NCBI GenBank assembly: GCA_029256575.1
Contig: JAQSXR010000023.1
Location: 1-64,000, forward strand
From: Clostridiales bacterium
Lineage (GTDB): Bacteria; Bacillota; Clostridia; Lachnospirales; JAQSXR01
Length of the DNA stretch: 64,000 nt
Reading direction: 5' to 3'
Below are positions 32,371-42,512 of the stretch, one piece after another. Below the pieces are notes generated by a model. That model had not been told where the DNA came from and made no database searches. It saw nothing but the letters and a program-made list of their open reading frames with translations. Numbering within the stretch: position 1 is the stretch's first letter; each line of letters starts with the position of its first letter. Both the position numbers and the translations under genes were made by a program.

Positions 32371-35010
32371 CTATTTTGAAAAGTGTTCAAGTCGTTCATT
32401 TACTTGTCCAAGCATATGAGCATATTTATCTCTTTTAGCAGTTTCTTCATCAAGCTTAGCTTGTGGTGCCTTACTTACAAAACTTTGATTATTTAACATT
32501 CCATTAACTCTTTGAAGTTCTTTATTTAGTCTTTCTTTTTCTTTATTAAGTCGTTCAATTTCCTTTTCAATTTCAACCAATTCAGCAAACGGAATATAAA
32601 TAATTGCATCTGAGATTACAACTGAAACTGCATCTGGATCAATTCCTTCTTTGGACGTTTGAATTAATACTTCACTAGCATATCCAAGATTTCCGAAAAA
32701 TACTTTAGATGCTTCAAAAATATTTCTAACTTTTTCAACTTCTGAAACAATAATTACTTTTGCTTTTTTGCTTGGAGGAACATTCATCTCTGTTCGAACA
32801 TTTCTTATTCCTCTAATTGCTTCTTTCATAAGTTCTACTTCTGCTTCTTCAATCTCAAATGCCCATTCAGGTTTGAATTCTGGCCAATCAGATACCATAA
32901 TAGATTCTTCTACTTCTTGTACGGTACAGAAGATTTCTTCTGTAATAAAAGGCATATATGGGTGTAGTAATTTTAATGATTGAATTAAAACTGTTTTAAG
33001 TGTCCATAAAGCTGCTGGTTTAGTAGAATCTTTATCATTCCAAAGACGAGGCTTTATCATTTCAATATACCAGTCGCAGAATTCTTCCCAAATAAAATCA
33101 TACAGTTTCTGAACTGCGATTCCAAGCTCATACTTATCCATATTATCGGTTACTTCTTTGGCGAGCGTATTGGCCTTAGAAAGTATCCATTTATCTGCTT
33201 TTGTTAAATCACCTAATTGTACATCTTTCAATTCCGCTTTTTCAAAATTCATGAGCATAAATCGAGAAGCATTCCATACTTTATTTGCAAAATTTCTACT
33301 TGCTTCGATTCTTTCCCAGTAAAATCTCATATCGTTACCTGGTGCATTACCAGTAACAAGCGTAAATCTTAAAGGATCCGCTCCATACTTTTCAATTACT
33401 TCAAGAGGATCGATTCCATTACCAAGGGATTTACTCATCTTACGCCCCTCAGAATCTCTTATTAGACCGTGAATCAATACAGTATCAAACGGTAATTTTC
33501 CTGTATGTTCTAAGCCTGAGAATACCATTCTAACAACCCAGAAGAAAATAATATCATATCCAGTAACTAAAGTATTCGTTGGATAGAAGTATTTGAAGTC
33601 TTCCGTTTCATTTGGCCAACCTAAAGTTGAGAAAGGCCATAGCGCAGAACTAAACCACGTATCTAATGTATCTTCATCTTGTCTTATTTTTGAACTACCA
33701 CATTTACAGCTCTCTGGTTGTTCTCTCGAAACTATTATTTCACCGCAATCGTCACAATAGTAAGCTGGTATTCTGTGACCCCACCATAATTGACGAGAAA
33801 TACACCAATCTCTAATATTTTCTAACCAATTTAGATATACTTTTCCAAAACGTTCTGGTACAAATTTTAATTCACCAGTTTTGATTGCATTAATTGCAGG
33901 TTGTGCTAATTCTTCCATCTTAACAAACCATTGTGGTTTTATCATAGGCTCTACGGTAGTTTTACATCTATCATGGGTCCCTACATTATGAACATGCTCT
34001 TCTATCTTAACTAACAATCCTAGTTCTTCTAGATCTTTCACAATTGTTTTTCTTGCTTCATAACGATCCATCCCTTGATATTTACCACCAAGTTCATTAA
34101 TAGTTGCATCGTCATTCATTACATTTATTTGTGGAAGGTTGTGTCTAACCCCTACTTCAAAGTCATTTGGGTCATGAGCTGGTGTAATCTTTACAACTCC
34201 TGTACCAAAATCTTTATCAACATATTCATCTGAAATAATCGGAATTTCTCTATTTACGAATGGTAACATTACATTTTTACCAATTAAATGTTTATATCTT
34301 TCATCCTCTGGATTTACTGCAACTGCACTATCTCCAAGCATCGTTTCAGGTCTTGTTGTGGCTAATTGAATAAATTCCTCCGTGCCTACGATCGGATATT
34401 TTAAATGCCAGAAGCTTCCGGCTTTTTCTTCATGCTCAACTTCTGCATCCGAAATTGTAGTTTTACAAATTGGACACCAGTTAATTATTCTAGCACCTTT
34501 ATATATAAATCCTTTTTCATGAAGCTTTAGGAAAACTTCCTGAACTGCTTCGGAACACCCTTCATCCATTGTAAAGCGTTCTCTTTCCCAATCACAAGAA
34601 GATCCCATTTCTTTAAGTTGAGATATGATACGTCCGCCATATTCATCTTTCCATTCCCAAGCTTTTTTGAGAAACCCTTCTCTACCGATATCCTCTTTGG
34701 TAATACCTTCTTCTTTCATTCTTTGAATAATCTTAACTTCAGTTGCTATACTTGCATGGTCTGTACCTGGTTGCCAAAGCGCATTAAAGCCTTGCATTCT
34801 CTTCCATCTAATTAGTATATCTTGAAGTGTATTATCAAGTGCATGTCCCATGTGTAGTTGTCCAGTAATATTAGGTGGTGGCATCACGATTGTATATGGT
34901 TTCTTTTTACTATCTGGTTCCGCATGAAAATAATTTTTGTCTAACCATTTCTTATATAATCTTTTCTCAACTTTATCAGGTTCGTAGTTTTTCTCTAATT
35001 CTTTCCCCAT
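32371..35010 (-). CDS. valS: valyl-tRNA synthetase
   Basis: 879 aa, normal length. Class I signature [17 protein letters not shown] (HMGH motif), an editing domain with [19 protein letters not shown], the KMSKS loop as [11 protein letters not shown], zinc-like cysteines in CPICKT and [16 protein letters not shown], and the C-terminal coiled coil from about residue 815. It charges tRNA-Val. AAAGGAAG precedes the ATG. The 87-base leader is too short for a T-box. Confidence 0.98.
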   Translation of the reverse strand: MGKELEKNYEPDKVEKRLYKKWLDKNYFHAEPDSKKKPYTIVMPPPNITGQLHMGHALDNTLQDILIRWKRMQGFNALWQPGTDHASIATEVKIIQRMKEEGITKEDIGREGFLKKAWEWKDEYGGRIISQLKEMGSSCDWERERFTMDEGCSEAVQEVFLKLHEKGFIYKGARIINWCPICKTTISDAEVEHEEKAGSFWHLKYPIVGTEEFIQLATTRPETMLGDSAVAVNPEDERYKHLIGKNVMLPFVNREIPIISDEYVDKDFGTGVVKITPAHDPNDFEVGVRHNLPQINVMNDDATINELGGKYQGMDRYEARKTIVKDLEELGLLVKIEEHVHNVGTHDRCKTTVEPMIKPQWFVKMEELAQPAINAIKTGELKFVPERFGKVYLNWLENIRDWCISRQLWWGHRIPAYYCDDCGEIIVSREQPESCKCGSSKIRQDEDTLDTWFSSALWPFSTLGWPNETEDFKYFYPTNTLVTGYDIIFFWVVRMVFSGLEHTGKLPFDTVLIHGLIRDSEGRKMSKSLGNGIDPLEVIEKYGADPLRFTLVTGNAPGNDMRFYWERIEASRNFANKVWNASRFMLMNFEKAELKDVQLGDLTKADKWILSKANTLAKEVTDNMDKYELGIAVQKLYDFIWEEFCDWYIEMIKPRLWNDKDSTKPAALWTLKTVLIQSLKLLHPYMPFITEEIFCTVQEVEESIMVSDWPEFKPEWAFEIEEAEVELMKEAIRGIRNVRTEMNVPPSKKAKVIIVSEVEKVRNIFEASKVFFGNLGYASEVLIQTSKEGIDPDAVSVVISDAIIYIPFAELVEIEKEIERLNKEKERLNKELQRVNGMLNNQSFVSKAPQAKLDEETAKRDKYAHMLGQVNERLEHFSK

Positions 35011-35097
35011 TATGTTCTTCCTTTCGTACTCTGATTATGGCAAAGCGGATATTCGTCCGTCTATCGCGTCCTATTTTTTAACATGTTAATTACTATA

Positions 35098-36189
35098 TTA
35101 TATGTTACTTGCTTTGTCAATTGCATTTAGCTTGTATCTAGCCATCTCAAGGGATTCTTGATTAAAGGCCAACTGTTCTTTTAGCTTTTCCCGATTGCTT
35201 GTATACTCATCGATTAATTCTTCAAGAGCTTTTGAAGTTACCAAAGCATCGATATTACTTCTAAAAATAATTCCTTGTCCAATTCCAACTTTTTTTAGCT
35301 GCTCTTGTAATTTTTCTTCTAATCTTAGAATATTATCAGTGGCGTTTCGATAATTTCTAGTTTCTATTTTACGATTGGAGTATTGTTGATATTGATACAT
35401 CAAATCGTTGTAACTCATTACATGGTATTTTGCATATTCATATTCCAGATAACTAGTCGTATTGACATATTTTATCTTAACTTTATCTTGTATTTGAACA
35501 ACTCTAACTTGTTTGAGTCCGATGGTTTTTAGGACAACTTCACTTTTCCTTCTGTTGGTAAATACAATGAATACAACTAACGCACCATAAAACACTAATA
35601 AAATACTTGGTACTACGATATCTAAGCCATCACTTATCATAACAATTAGTATGACCAGCATAATAGCAATAACTCCCACTGATATAATACTAAATCTTCT
35701 TACCTTGATACTCGAATCAATCGTACACTGTTTGGTATATTCCAAATCACCTTTTTCACCTTCTAGGTGGTTCAGGTCTGTTTTCAATAGTAATTGTCTA
35801 TCTTCAAGTTCTTTGATTTTCTTTATATCTTCTTTTATCGCATCTTGATTTTGCTCGATATATTTATACTGTGCTTCCGATTTTGCTGATACTTTCTCTT
35901 GATAACGCTTTCTTTCATCTTCAGAATTCTTAAGCATGGAAGCTGTTTCAAGAATTTCCTTTCGATGAGCTTTCGGAATTCGTTCTATTTTTTGTAAATC
36001 AACAATCGTATTTGTTAATTTTTCATATTCCTTTGTAAGCCTATTTCCTAAACCTTCTAGTTCATTAATTTGTTCTCTTAATTGACTAATATATTCGCCT
36101 TTATTCTCGATACTATTTATATCAAATTCCACTGTGTAATTTTCGTTTGATTTTAATAGCCAACCTTTTATTTTATTTAATATTCCCAT
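35098..36189 (-). CDS. coiled-coil protein with two membrane helices
   Basis: 363 aa from the ATG at 36189, preceded by AAGGAG at 8 bases; the frame open to 36237 has no ribosome site and would overlap the upstream gene. Residues 20-150 are coiled coil (EQINELEGLGNRLTKEYEKL and on), two membrane helices lie at about 162-184 and 190-208, a beta-rich stretch follows (about 220-265), then a second coiled coil to the end. Last gene of the Hsp70 cluster; it could anchor the complex to the membrane, which is inference from context. Confidence 0.75.
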   Translation of the reverse strand: MGILNKIKGWLLKSNENYTVEFDINSIENKGEYISQLREQINELEGLGNRLTKEYEKLTNTIVDLQKIERIPKAHRKEILETASMLKNSEDERKRYQEKVSAKSEAQYKYIEQNQDAIKEDIKKIKELEDRQLLLKTDLNHLEGEKGDLEYTKQCTIDSSIKVRRFSIISVGVIAIMLVILIVMISDGLDIVVPSILLVFYGALVVFIVFTNRRKSEVVLKTIGLKQVRVVQIQDKVKIKYVNTTSYLEYEYAKYHVMSYNDLMYQYQQYSNRKIETRNYRNATDNILRLEEKLQEQLKKVGIGQGIIFRSNIDALVTSKALEELIDEYTSNREKLKEQLAFNQESLEMARYKLNAIDKASNI

Positions 36190-36203
36190 GCTAAAAACTC
36201 CTT

Positions 36204-36791
36204 CTATGAAAGTTGCTTGCGATATATAGCTTTCCATTGTTCAATAAGTTTATCTACGGTTTCATAATAAGATTTTGATAGACCCACTTTTCTATCCAAT
36301 CTTGCTATTCTTATATTAATCAAGCAATCTTCTCCAGACAGTAACTTTGCTTTATGGATGCAATCTAGTGCTTTTAACATTTGTCCTTCTTTTTCGTAGA
36401 GTTCTGATAATCTGTAATATATCCTTTTCTTATCATTTTCATCAACATCTATTTGTTCTAATAAATCAATTGCTTTTTCTGTTTCTAAGAGGTCTTCATA
36501 TATTCGCGATAAATTAAGTGCAAATTCTATTGGATTTAGGTCTTCTATGTCCCTAATCGCATCAAAGGCTTTACTTGCTTGCCCTTTGGTTAAAAGTATT
36601 TGTACCACATGCTCATACGGTTCAAATAGATTTGGCTCAGAACATATTGATTTATAAAATGATTCCAATGCACTATCTAAATCCTTTTGTAATTCATAAT
36701 ACAAACCAAATACATACCACAATCTAGAATCTGAATATTTTTTGCTGTATTTTAATAACTCTAAAAATAATAGTTCATACTGCTTATCCAC
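36204..36791 (-). CDS. TPR protein of the Hsp70 cluster
   Basis: 195 aa as drawn from a GTG. Helical hairpins at about 34-word spacing (SRLWYVFGLYYELQKDLDSA, NLFEPYEHVVQILLTKGQAS, KKRIYYRLSELYEKEGQMLK) are tetratricopeptide-like. The GTG has no ribosome site, and the frame stays open and TPR-like for another 25 codons upstream (to about 36866) without a standard start, so either a rare start codon is used or the 5' end is damaged. The neighbour order suggests a co-chaperone or scaffold for the Hsp70 proteins. Confidence 0.7.
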   Translation of the reverse strand: MDKQYELLFLELLKYSKKYSDSRLWYVFGLYYELQKDLDSALESFYKSICSEPNLFEPYEHVVQILLTKGQASKAFDAIRDIEDLNPIEFALNLSRIYEDLLETEKAIDLLEQIDVDENDKKRIYYRLSELYEKEGQMLKALDCIHKAKLLSGEDCLINIRIARLDRKVGLSKSYYETVDKLIEQWKAIYRKQLS

Positions 36792-36858
36792 TAATAACGC
36801 AAGTAAATATTGTGATAATGAATCAAGATTCGCACTTATACTAAATGCCGTCTTAAAT

Positions 36859-37230
36859 TTATGCTGTATCGCCTTTTAACTTAATCTTCTCATCATTCGA
36901 TTTCTTCTTCCAAACTTCTAGTTTAGCAGCCAATACATCTAATTCTTCCGCACTATATAGAAATGAATTTTTCAACATTCTTAATAAACAATCTATCTCG
37001 GATTCCCCATTACTTACTTTTTTAATTATGCTAAAAAGTATTTCATTCATTTCTATATCATCTTTTATCCAATTCGTAATGCTTGTACTTGGGAAATCAT
37101 CTATTACTATTTCAAAGTATTCGTAGCATATATAACAAAATTCTTCAAGAGTATACACTTCTACCCCTATATCTTTAAATAAATATGGTTTCTTCGCTAC
37201 TTTGTCAGATGCTAATATAAGTTTTCCCAT
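36859..37230 (-). CDS. 123-aa protein of the Hsp70 cluster, unknown
   Basis: A soluble, acidic, mainly helical protein (starts MGKLILASDKVAKKPYLF; has YTLEEFCYICYEYFEIVIDD and a lysine-rich end). No membrane helix and no recognised motif. The ribosome site is weak (TAGGC). Its end overlaps the open, start-less 5' extension of the TPR gene frame, which suggests coupling between the two. Its constant presence in this cluster in related genomes would be the test of a shared role. Confidence 0.65.
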   Translation of the reverse strand: MGKLILASDKVAKKPYLFKDIGVEVYTLEEFCYICYEYFEIVIDDFPSTSITNWIKDDIEMNEILFSIIKKVSNGESEIDCLLRMLKNSFLYSAEELDVLAAKLEVWKKKSNDEKIKLKGDTA

Positions 37231-37279
37231 TTTATAGCCTACTTTCCAAGAAATTTATTATCTCGTACCAAGCAAATCG

Positions 37280-37327
37280 TTGTTTGAATACTTCTTTGTT
37301 TGAATGCTTCTTTGTTTGAATACTTCT
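37280..37327. repeat. three tandem copies of a 16-bp unit
   Basis: TTGTTTGAATACTTCT three times in a row (37280-37295, 37296-37311, 37312-37327), the middle copy with one change (GCTTCT). It lies just after the stop of the Hsp70-vWA gene, in the only gap over 60 bases within the cluster's core. Confidence 0.9.
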
Positions 37328-37338
37328 TCGTCTATTTT

Positions 37339-39374
37339 TTATACAATTCTAACTAATTCAACTATTTCATGCGCGATGCTATCTAGAATATCATTAAATG
37401 ATTCATTCATATTATAGTAATGACCATCGCTTCCAATTAGTGGTGTATACTGCTTAACACTCTCTAAGTCTCTTTTTGCTACTACATACGTAGTGATACC
37501 TTTTGTTCTTAGAGTTTCTCCAATTTTATCACTATCATTTCCTTTTTGCGTAGGTGTGTGTGACTCTGCATCCGTTATTAGTATCATGATTGTACGTGAA
37601 TTCTCTAATAATATTGAGCTATCAATTAAATCTATCGCTGTTTCAACAGCATCTAACGAAGACTCTGGTATATCTCCACCATAGTAACGAGGTAATTTCT
37701 TAACATATTTCTTAAACTTAACAATATCTGAAGTAAATTTGTTAACCTTCGGCTTTTCTTTTTCTCCTAAGTCTCCAAATCCAATTACTCCTAGTTGATA
37801 TTTTGACCCGTTTGATTTTAATATATTAGAAAATTCGATTGCCTTATCTTTGACTCCATCGATATAGTATTCCATACTTCCAGTTGTATCAATTACAAAA
37901 ACAACATTGTACGCATCCTTATTTTCATAAGTTACAGGAGTTCTGTCTGGAGCGGGTTGTGTTTTTTCTCTGTCAAAGGTTGTTGTTACAAGTCTTCCAG
38001 TTGAAGTGTCTTTTAGATATACTTCAAATATATTGTTTTCATTTATAGAATACGTAACTTCAACTGCTGTGTCACCCTTTATATTGTCAAGTAATACTGT
38101 TCCTATATATTTTTTGTTTTCATCTTCAATATTCTCCCATTGAAAAACATCAACTGCTGCTGCCGTCGCATTAGCGAAAGTTTTAAAGCCTTTATCTGTA
38201 ATCTTTACTGGGATTTGAGTACCCATTTGTATAATAGGTACATATTCTTTTTCTAACGTTTCAATATTAGTTATAGCCCTCGTTCCAAGGTTCATTCTAG
38301 CTATTTGCGCTACTTTCACAGGGCTACTAGGTAAATGCAACAGATAATTATAGATTGCGGCACCCATAGCAACTGTCTTTGCTGGGTCTTTTGAGCGATA
38401 TGGTTCCTTTATCGATCCTGCAACCATTCTTTGCACCATAGGAACTAAGGTTGTTCCCCCTACCAAAATAACCTTAGATATATCATCTTTATCTAAACTT
38501 GAACGTTCAAGTGCTTCTTCAATTATCTCACTTGTTTTTTCAATTTTTTCTCTTATTAAGGATTCAAACTGTTCTCTTGTTATTTCCATTACGAGATTAT
38601 AAGGCATCCCCTTCTCAACAATTAGTGGCGTGATCTTAACTTCTACCTTTTGAACAGAGGATAATTTTATTTTAATTTGTTCTGCTTCTTTTTTCAGTCT
38701 TTGAAATAATCGGATTGTAGTTTCTTGATCTAATTTTTCAATATCAATAGAATTCTTAAACTTAAATTCATATAACATATAATCAATTAAACATTGGTCA
38801 AAATCGGTTCCTCCAAGGAGCATATCACCAACATCTGAAAGTTCACTATAGACTTCATTCCCTCTTGCATCTTTATAAGTAATGTTTGTGCATAGTTTTG
38901 TTTAAATCCATATTCAACTGCTGCAGATAATGGTTCTGAGAGAAGGTGTACATCTTTAAAACCAGCTAATTCACCAGCAAGTTTAGTGGCATATATCTGC
39001 CTATCATTAAAGTAAGCAGGATGCGTGATTACTACTTCATTATATTTTTCATTAAATTGCTTTTCTGCAGCATTTTTTAATGTCTTTAGTATCTCGGCAC
39101 TGATTTCTTCTGGTTTGTATTCCTTATCATCTATTTTATATGTTATATCTTGTCCCATTTCACGTTTCACTTCGATAATCGTTGTATCTGGATAGATGAT
39201 AGCTCCCTCTTTTGCCTCTTTCCCTACGATTATTTCGCCCGATTGAAAACATACAACGGAAGGGAGTATTTCATCTTCACCATCAAGTTTTACGATTTCT
39301 ATTTCATCATTTTTATCGTTATAAATTGCTGCAACAGAATTTGTTGTTCCCAAATCAATTCCTAAATACGCCAT
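37339..39374 (-). pseudogene. Hsp70-von Willebrand A fusion, interrupted by an internal deletion/frameshift
   Basis: Two overlapping frames (39374-38787 and 38823-37339) make one protein of about 670 aa. The first part has the Hsp70 phosphate-1 motif GIDLGTTNS and reads to AQTLL; after the break near 38875 the other frame continues with YKDARGNEVYSELSDVGDMLLGGTDFD. The missing piece is the phosphate-2 strand (expected DxGGGTFD), so a deletion of roughly 10-15 codons, not a multiple of three, removed part of the ATP site. The second part has VGGTTLVP, a beta-rich substrate domain and, in place of the usual helical lid, a vWA domain (last 190 residues) with MIDAS motif DTTGS. The start ATG 39374 has AGAGG. 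Either broken, or needing frameshifting to be made. Confidence 0.85.
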
Positions 39375-39379
39375 GTTAC

Positions 39380-40999
39380 TCACCTCTCGCTTTCTCTATA
39401 TGGACGAAATACCTGCTTGAATCCACTCGGCTTATACTCTTCAAAAAACCCCAAATCCTCAACCATTCCTTCAATAATTCCACCATCTTCTGATGCAGTT
39501 ATTGTAAGTTTTATTCTTGTTTTCCCCGAAGGTCTTAATGGAAGATTTGAAATACTTACTTCACCAATTAATTTAGTTTTTTCATAGCTGTCGTTTTTAT
39601 TAATTTTCTCAAGTATATTAATCTTAAACGTAGTCATCTCTTCTTCAGTATCACCTTTTAGAGTGAATATCTGAGACTTCTTAGCAAGCATATATGAGGT
39701 TCCTCTTGGTATCATTGGGTAAAATTCATTATTCACACCCTTGTTTATCTCAATACCAATATCATGTGGTAGAGATAGGTTGAATTCTAGTGCAGGTATA
39801 TCTGTTTTAAAATCTGCATTCTGAATTATTCCCATCTTAATCGCTGCATAATAGGTTGCTCCAATCGAAATATCAAGAGCAGGCTGAGAGGAGTAATAGA
39901 TTTTCTCTTCTGTTCCAAAAATATTAAGTAGCATATCTTTTACCCAAGGCATTTTTGAAGAGCCACCTTCAAGAATTATTCGATCTATATCACTTGCTTG
40001 TAATGCCCCTGTGTAGGCTTCCAATAATGATTTTCTAGTCAAACTATTTGTTTTCTTAATAAAAGGTTCTATTATTTCCTCGAAACTGTCTTTGTCAATA
40101 TTGTGCACAAATGGCGGAACACAAAATGTGAATGGTATTCTATAGCTTTTAGATCCTGACAATCTTTCTTTTGCTTCTCTACTTCTTAGATAAATTTCAA
40201 CTTCTTGTTCTTTTGTTATTGCTTCTCTTTTAATTCCTGTTTTTGTCTCAATTAGCTTTGTACATTCATCTACGATTACGTTATCAACAATATCTCCACC
40301 GTGATAGGCATCTCCACCTTCACTAATAACTTTTATACTAATTGTGTTATTATTCTTTGACACAACCTCAAAGATTGTAATGTCAAGTGTTCCCCCACCA
40401 AAATCAAACACCATTATCTTTTCATCTTTATTTACTTCTTGCTTTGTGTTGTAAGCTATCGCTGCAGCGATTGGTTCTTCCACTAAACAAATTAGCTTAT
40501 CTGCAACTCCTGCTATCTCACAAGCTTTTATCGTCGCTTTCTTAGCACTATCATCAAAACCATATGGTATTGATACGATTAATCCTGCTAGTTCAAATCT
40601 AGGGTCTTGCTCATTTAGATGCTTCAGAGCTGCTTCAATTATCTTTGCAGAAAGTTCTTCTGGTTTGTATTTGTCATCTCCTAATTGTATGTTCTTAGAA
40701 GTACCCATTTCTCTTTTGATCGATCGGATAGTAGATTCTGGGTAAATCTTCATGGATTGATATGCCTCTTCCCCAACGATCCATTCCTCGCGTCCATTAT
40801 CCTTACGTCTTTGAATTACAGATGGCATAGGAATTTTACCAAACCCATGGCTTATATCTACTGGCTCTGGGCATTTCTTTCTAGCATTCCAATAGCTAAC
40901 CACTGTATTCGTAGTTCCTAAATCCATTCCAACAATATACCAATTATCTTCTATTTTTTTATTTCTCTGAATTTTCTTGCTATAGTCTTGCCAGTTCAC
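39380..40999 (-). CDS. Hsp70-family ATPase (DnaK-like), third in cluster
   Basis: 539 aa, shorter than DnaK (about 610). ATPase motifs are complete: MDLGTTNT (25-32), FDFGGGTLD (198-206) and LEGGSSKMP. A short beta-rich substrate domain follows, with no helical lid and no GGF-type extension. An 18-residue charged N-terminal extension precedes the ATPase. Cytoplasmic. Its stop overlaps the region just before the Hsp70-vWA start, and it begins 12 bases after the degenerate paralogue. Confidence 0.9.
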   Translation of the reverse strand: MNWQDYSKKIQRNKKIEDNWYIVGMDLGTTNTVVSYWNARKKCPEPVDISHGFGKIPMPSVIQRRKDNGREEWIVGEEAYQSMKIYPESTIRSIKREMGTSKNIQLGDDKYKPEELSAKIIEAALKHLNEQDPRFELAGLIVSIPYGFDDSAKKATIKACEIAGVADKLICLVEEPIAAAIAYNTKQEVNKDEKIMVFDFGGGTLDITIFEVVSKNNNTISIKVISEGGDAYHGGDIVDNVIVDECTKLIETKTGIKREAITKEQEVEIYLRSREAKERLSGSKSYRIPFTFCVPPFVHNIDKDSFEEIIEPFIKKTNSLTRKSLLEAYTGALQASDIDRIILEGGSSKMPWVKDMLLNIFGTEEKIYYSSQPALDISIGATYYAAIKMGIIQNADFKTDIPALEFNLSLPHDIGIEINKGVNNEFYPMIPRGTSYMLAKKSQIFTLKGDTEEEMTTFKINILEKINKNDSYEKTKLIGEVSISNLPLRPSGKTRIKLTITASEDGGIIEGMVEDLGFFEEYKPSGFKQVFRPYRESER

Positions 41000-41011
41000 C
41001 CAATCACCTCA

Positions 41012-42496
41012 CTAATAGTTAAATTTTTGTTCCCATTTTCTTAATGTTCCTGGAAAGATAGAGCCTAATCCAACATCAGTTATTTCAACTTTTGCTTCCT
41101 TTTCGCTTATAAAATTAATATTTATTCTTACTTTTGTAGTTTTATTTGGTCTCTTCGGTAAATTAGATAAATGAATACTACATACTATTTGCTCTTTAAC
41201 CGCATTTCCTTTTGCAATAACGTTAATATCATTAATATCATCTAAGATAACAAAGATAGAATTATTCGCACTATACCATGGAGTACCAGCAGTAATTACC
41301 GGTACAAATTTTTCTTCATTTGCATTATTTATTAGTAAGCCATAATCCTGTGATAGGATCCCTTTTCCTGTTATTATCTTTTCTGTTTTTTTGCAGATGC
41401 CATAATTAGAAGAAACACAGTAGCACGCACCATAACTAAACAAATTCTGTCCTTGAAAGACTCTTCTTCCTTTACAGAGTAATTTTAGTGAATTAGAAGC
41501 CCAGGGAACTTCAAATCCGCTTCCAACTAAAAATACCGCAGGTAGTAAGTTGTTATTCAATAATTCTGCTATAATGCCCTCAAATCTCGAATCTAAATCA
41601 CTTAAATACTTATAGAGCACTTCTGGTTCAACTTCGATTTTAATCGGCGGATATAACCCATTAAAGAATATATTTGCTTTTTGATTTTGTGATATTTTTG
41701 AAAAAATAAATTGTTTATTTTTATAATACACATTTTCAATTTCTTTTTCTTCTTCTATTGTTATTGATTCTTTATTCGCTGCCTTTTTGTAAAGTTCTAA
41801 TATATATTCTTTTACTATCTCATATACCATTGAGGCTTTTATAAATTCGCTATAGTCTACTTCATCAACTTTAATTTGCCATACCGTTGAGGAATTCTTT
41901 ACCGATATTTGATAGTACCTAAGACCATTTTGAGACATCTCAAATATACCTGCTTTTTTTTGCGGCATTTCTTCACTGATAAAATATTGAATGCCACTTT
42001 CCAAATGACTTTGAATATGTATATTTTCTTTCGCAATATCATTACTTTGAAGTGCTTTTGTTATTACTTTTACTGTAGTTGTATCTACTTTTTCTGTACT
42101 TATCATGATTGCTTTCATATAACTATTGGGATTTATTTTCTTTAAGTTTACGAATATTTTATTAAAGAAAATAGCTAATATCTCCTCTGGAGCATATTCC
42201 TTCCCGCATATATTATAAACTGCACCCGTTCCAATAACTTCGACTAAATTGGTGATTCTATATATCCCTTCTTGCTCATCATCCAGAAGTGCCTCTTCAC
42301 CAACTAACCACTCATCTATGTTCGAATTATATAATATAACGGTCGGGATTTGTTCTGATCCGTATCCCCCTGTTGGATTAATTGCTAGTGGTTTATTCTT
42401 AATATAATCCCAATAACTAATTAAGGAGTAATCAGTGCATAGATCAAATCCTATAAAATACTCATTTTCATTATATTTTTGATTATTTTGAGCCAT
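41012..42496 (-). CDS. Hsp70 paralogue with degenerate nucleotide site
   Basis: 494 aa. It aligns by eye along the whole Hsp70 layout, but the key ATP motifs are lost: DLGTTNS is DLCTDYS (about residues 18-24), DxGGGTFD is replaced by IFEMSQNGLRYY, and VGGSS is VGSGFEVP. It keeps KEYAPEEILA and the C-terminal beta-domain signature SNLPKRPNKTTKV shared with its neighbour at 39380. Probably a non-hydrolysing structural or regulatory paralogue that pairs with an active Hsp70. AGGAGG precedes the ATG. Confidence 0.82.
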   Translation of the reverse strand: MAQNNQKYNENEYFIGFDLCTDYSLISYWDYIKNKPLAINPTGGYGSEQIPTVILYNSNIDEWLVGEEALLDDEQEGIYRITNLVEVIGTGAVYNICGKEYAPEEILAIFFNKIFVNLKKINPNSYMKAIMISTEKVDTTTVKVITKALQSNDIAKENIHIQSHLESGIQYFISEEMPQKKAGIFEMSQNGLRYYQISVKNSSTVWQIKVDEVDYSEFIKASMVYEIVKEYILELYKKAANKESITIEEEKEIENVYYKNKQFIFSKISQNQKANIFFNGLYPPIKIEVEPEVLYKYLSDLDSRFEGIIAELLNNNLLPAVFLVGSGFEVPWASNSLKLLCKGRRVFQGQNLFSYGACYCVSSNYGICKKTEKIITGKGILSQDYGLLINNANEEKFVPVITAGTPWYSANNSIFVILDDINDINVIAKGNAVKEQIVCSIHLSNLPKRPNKTTKVRININFISEKEAKVEITDVGLGSIFPGTLRKWEQKFNY

Positions 42497-42512
42497 GCGA
42501 TAATTCCTCCTT

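Noticed and set aside
35011-35097. Possible T-box leader before valS
   Set aside because: The leader is only 87 bases and has no T-box core sequence or specifier-like hairpin.
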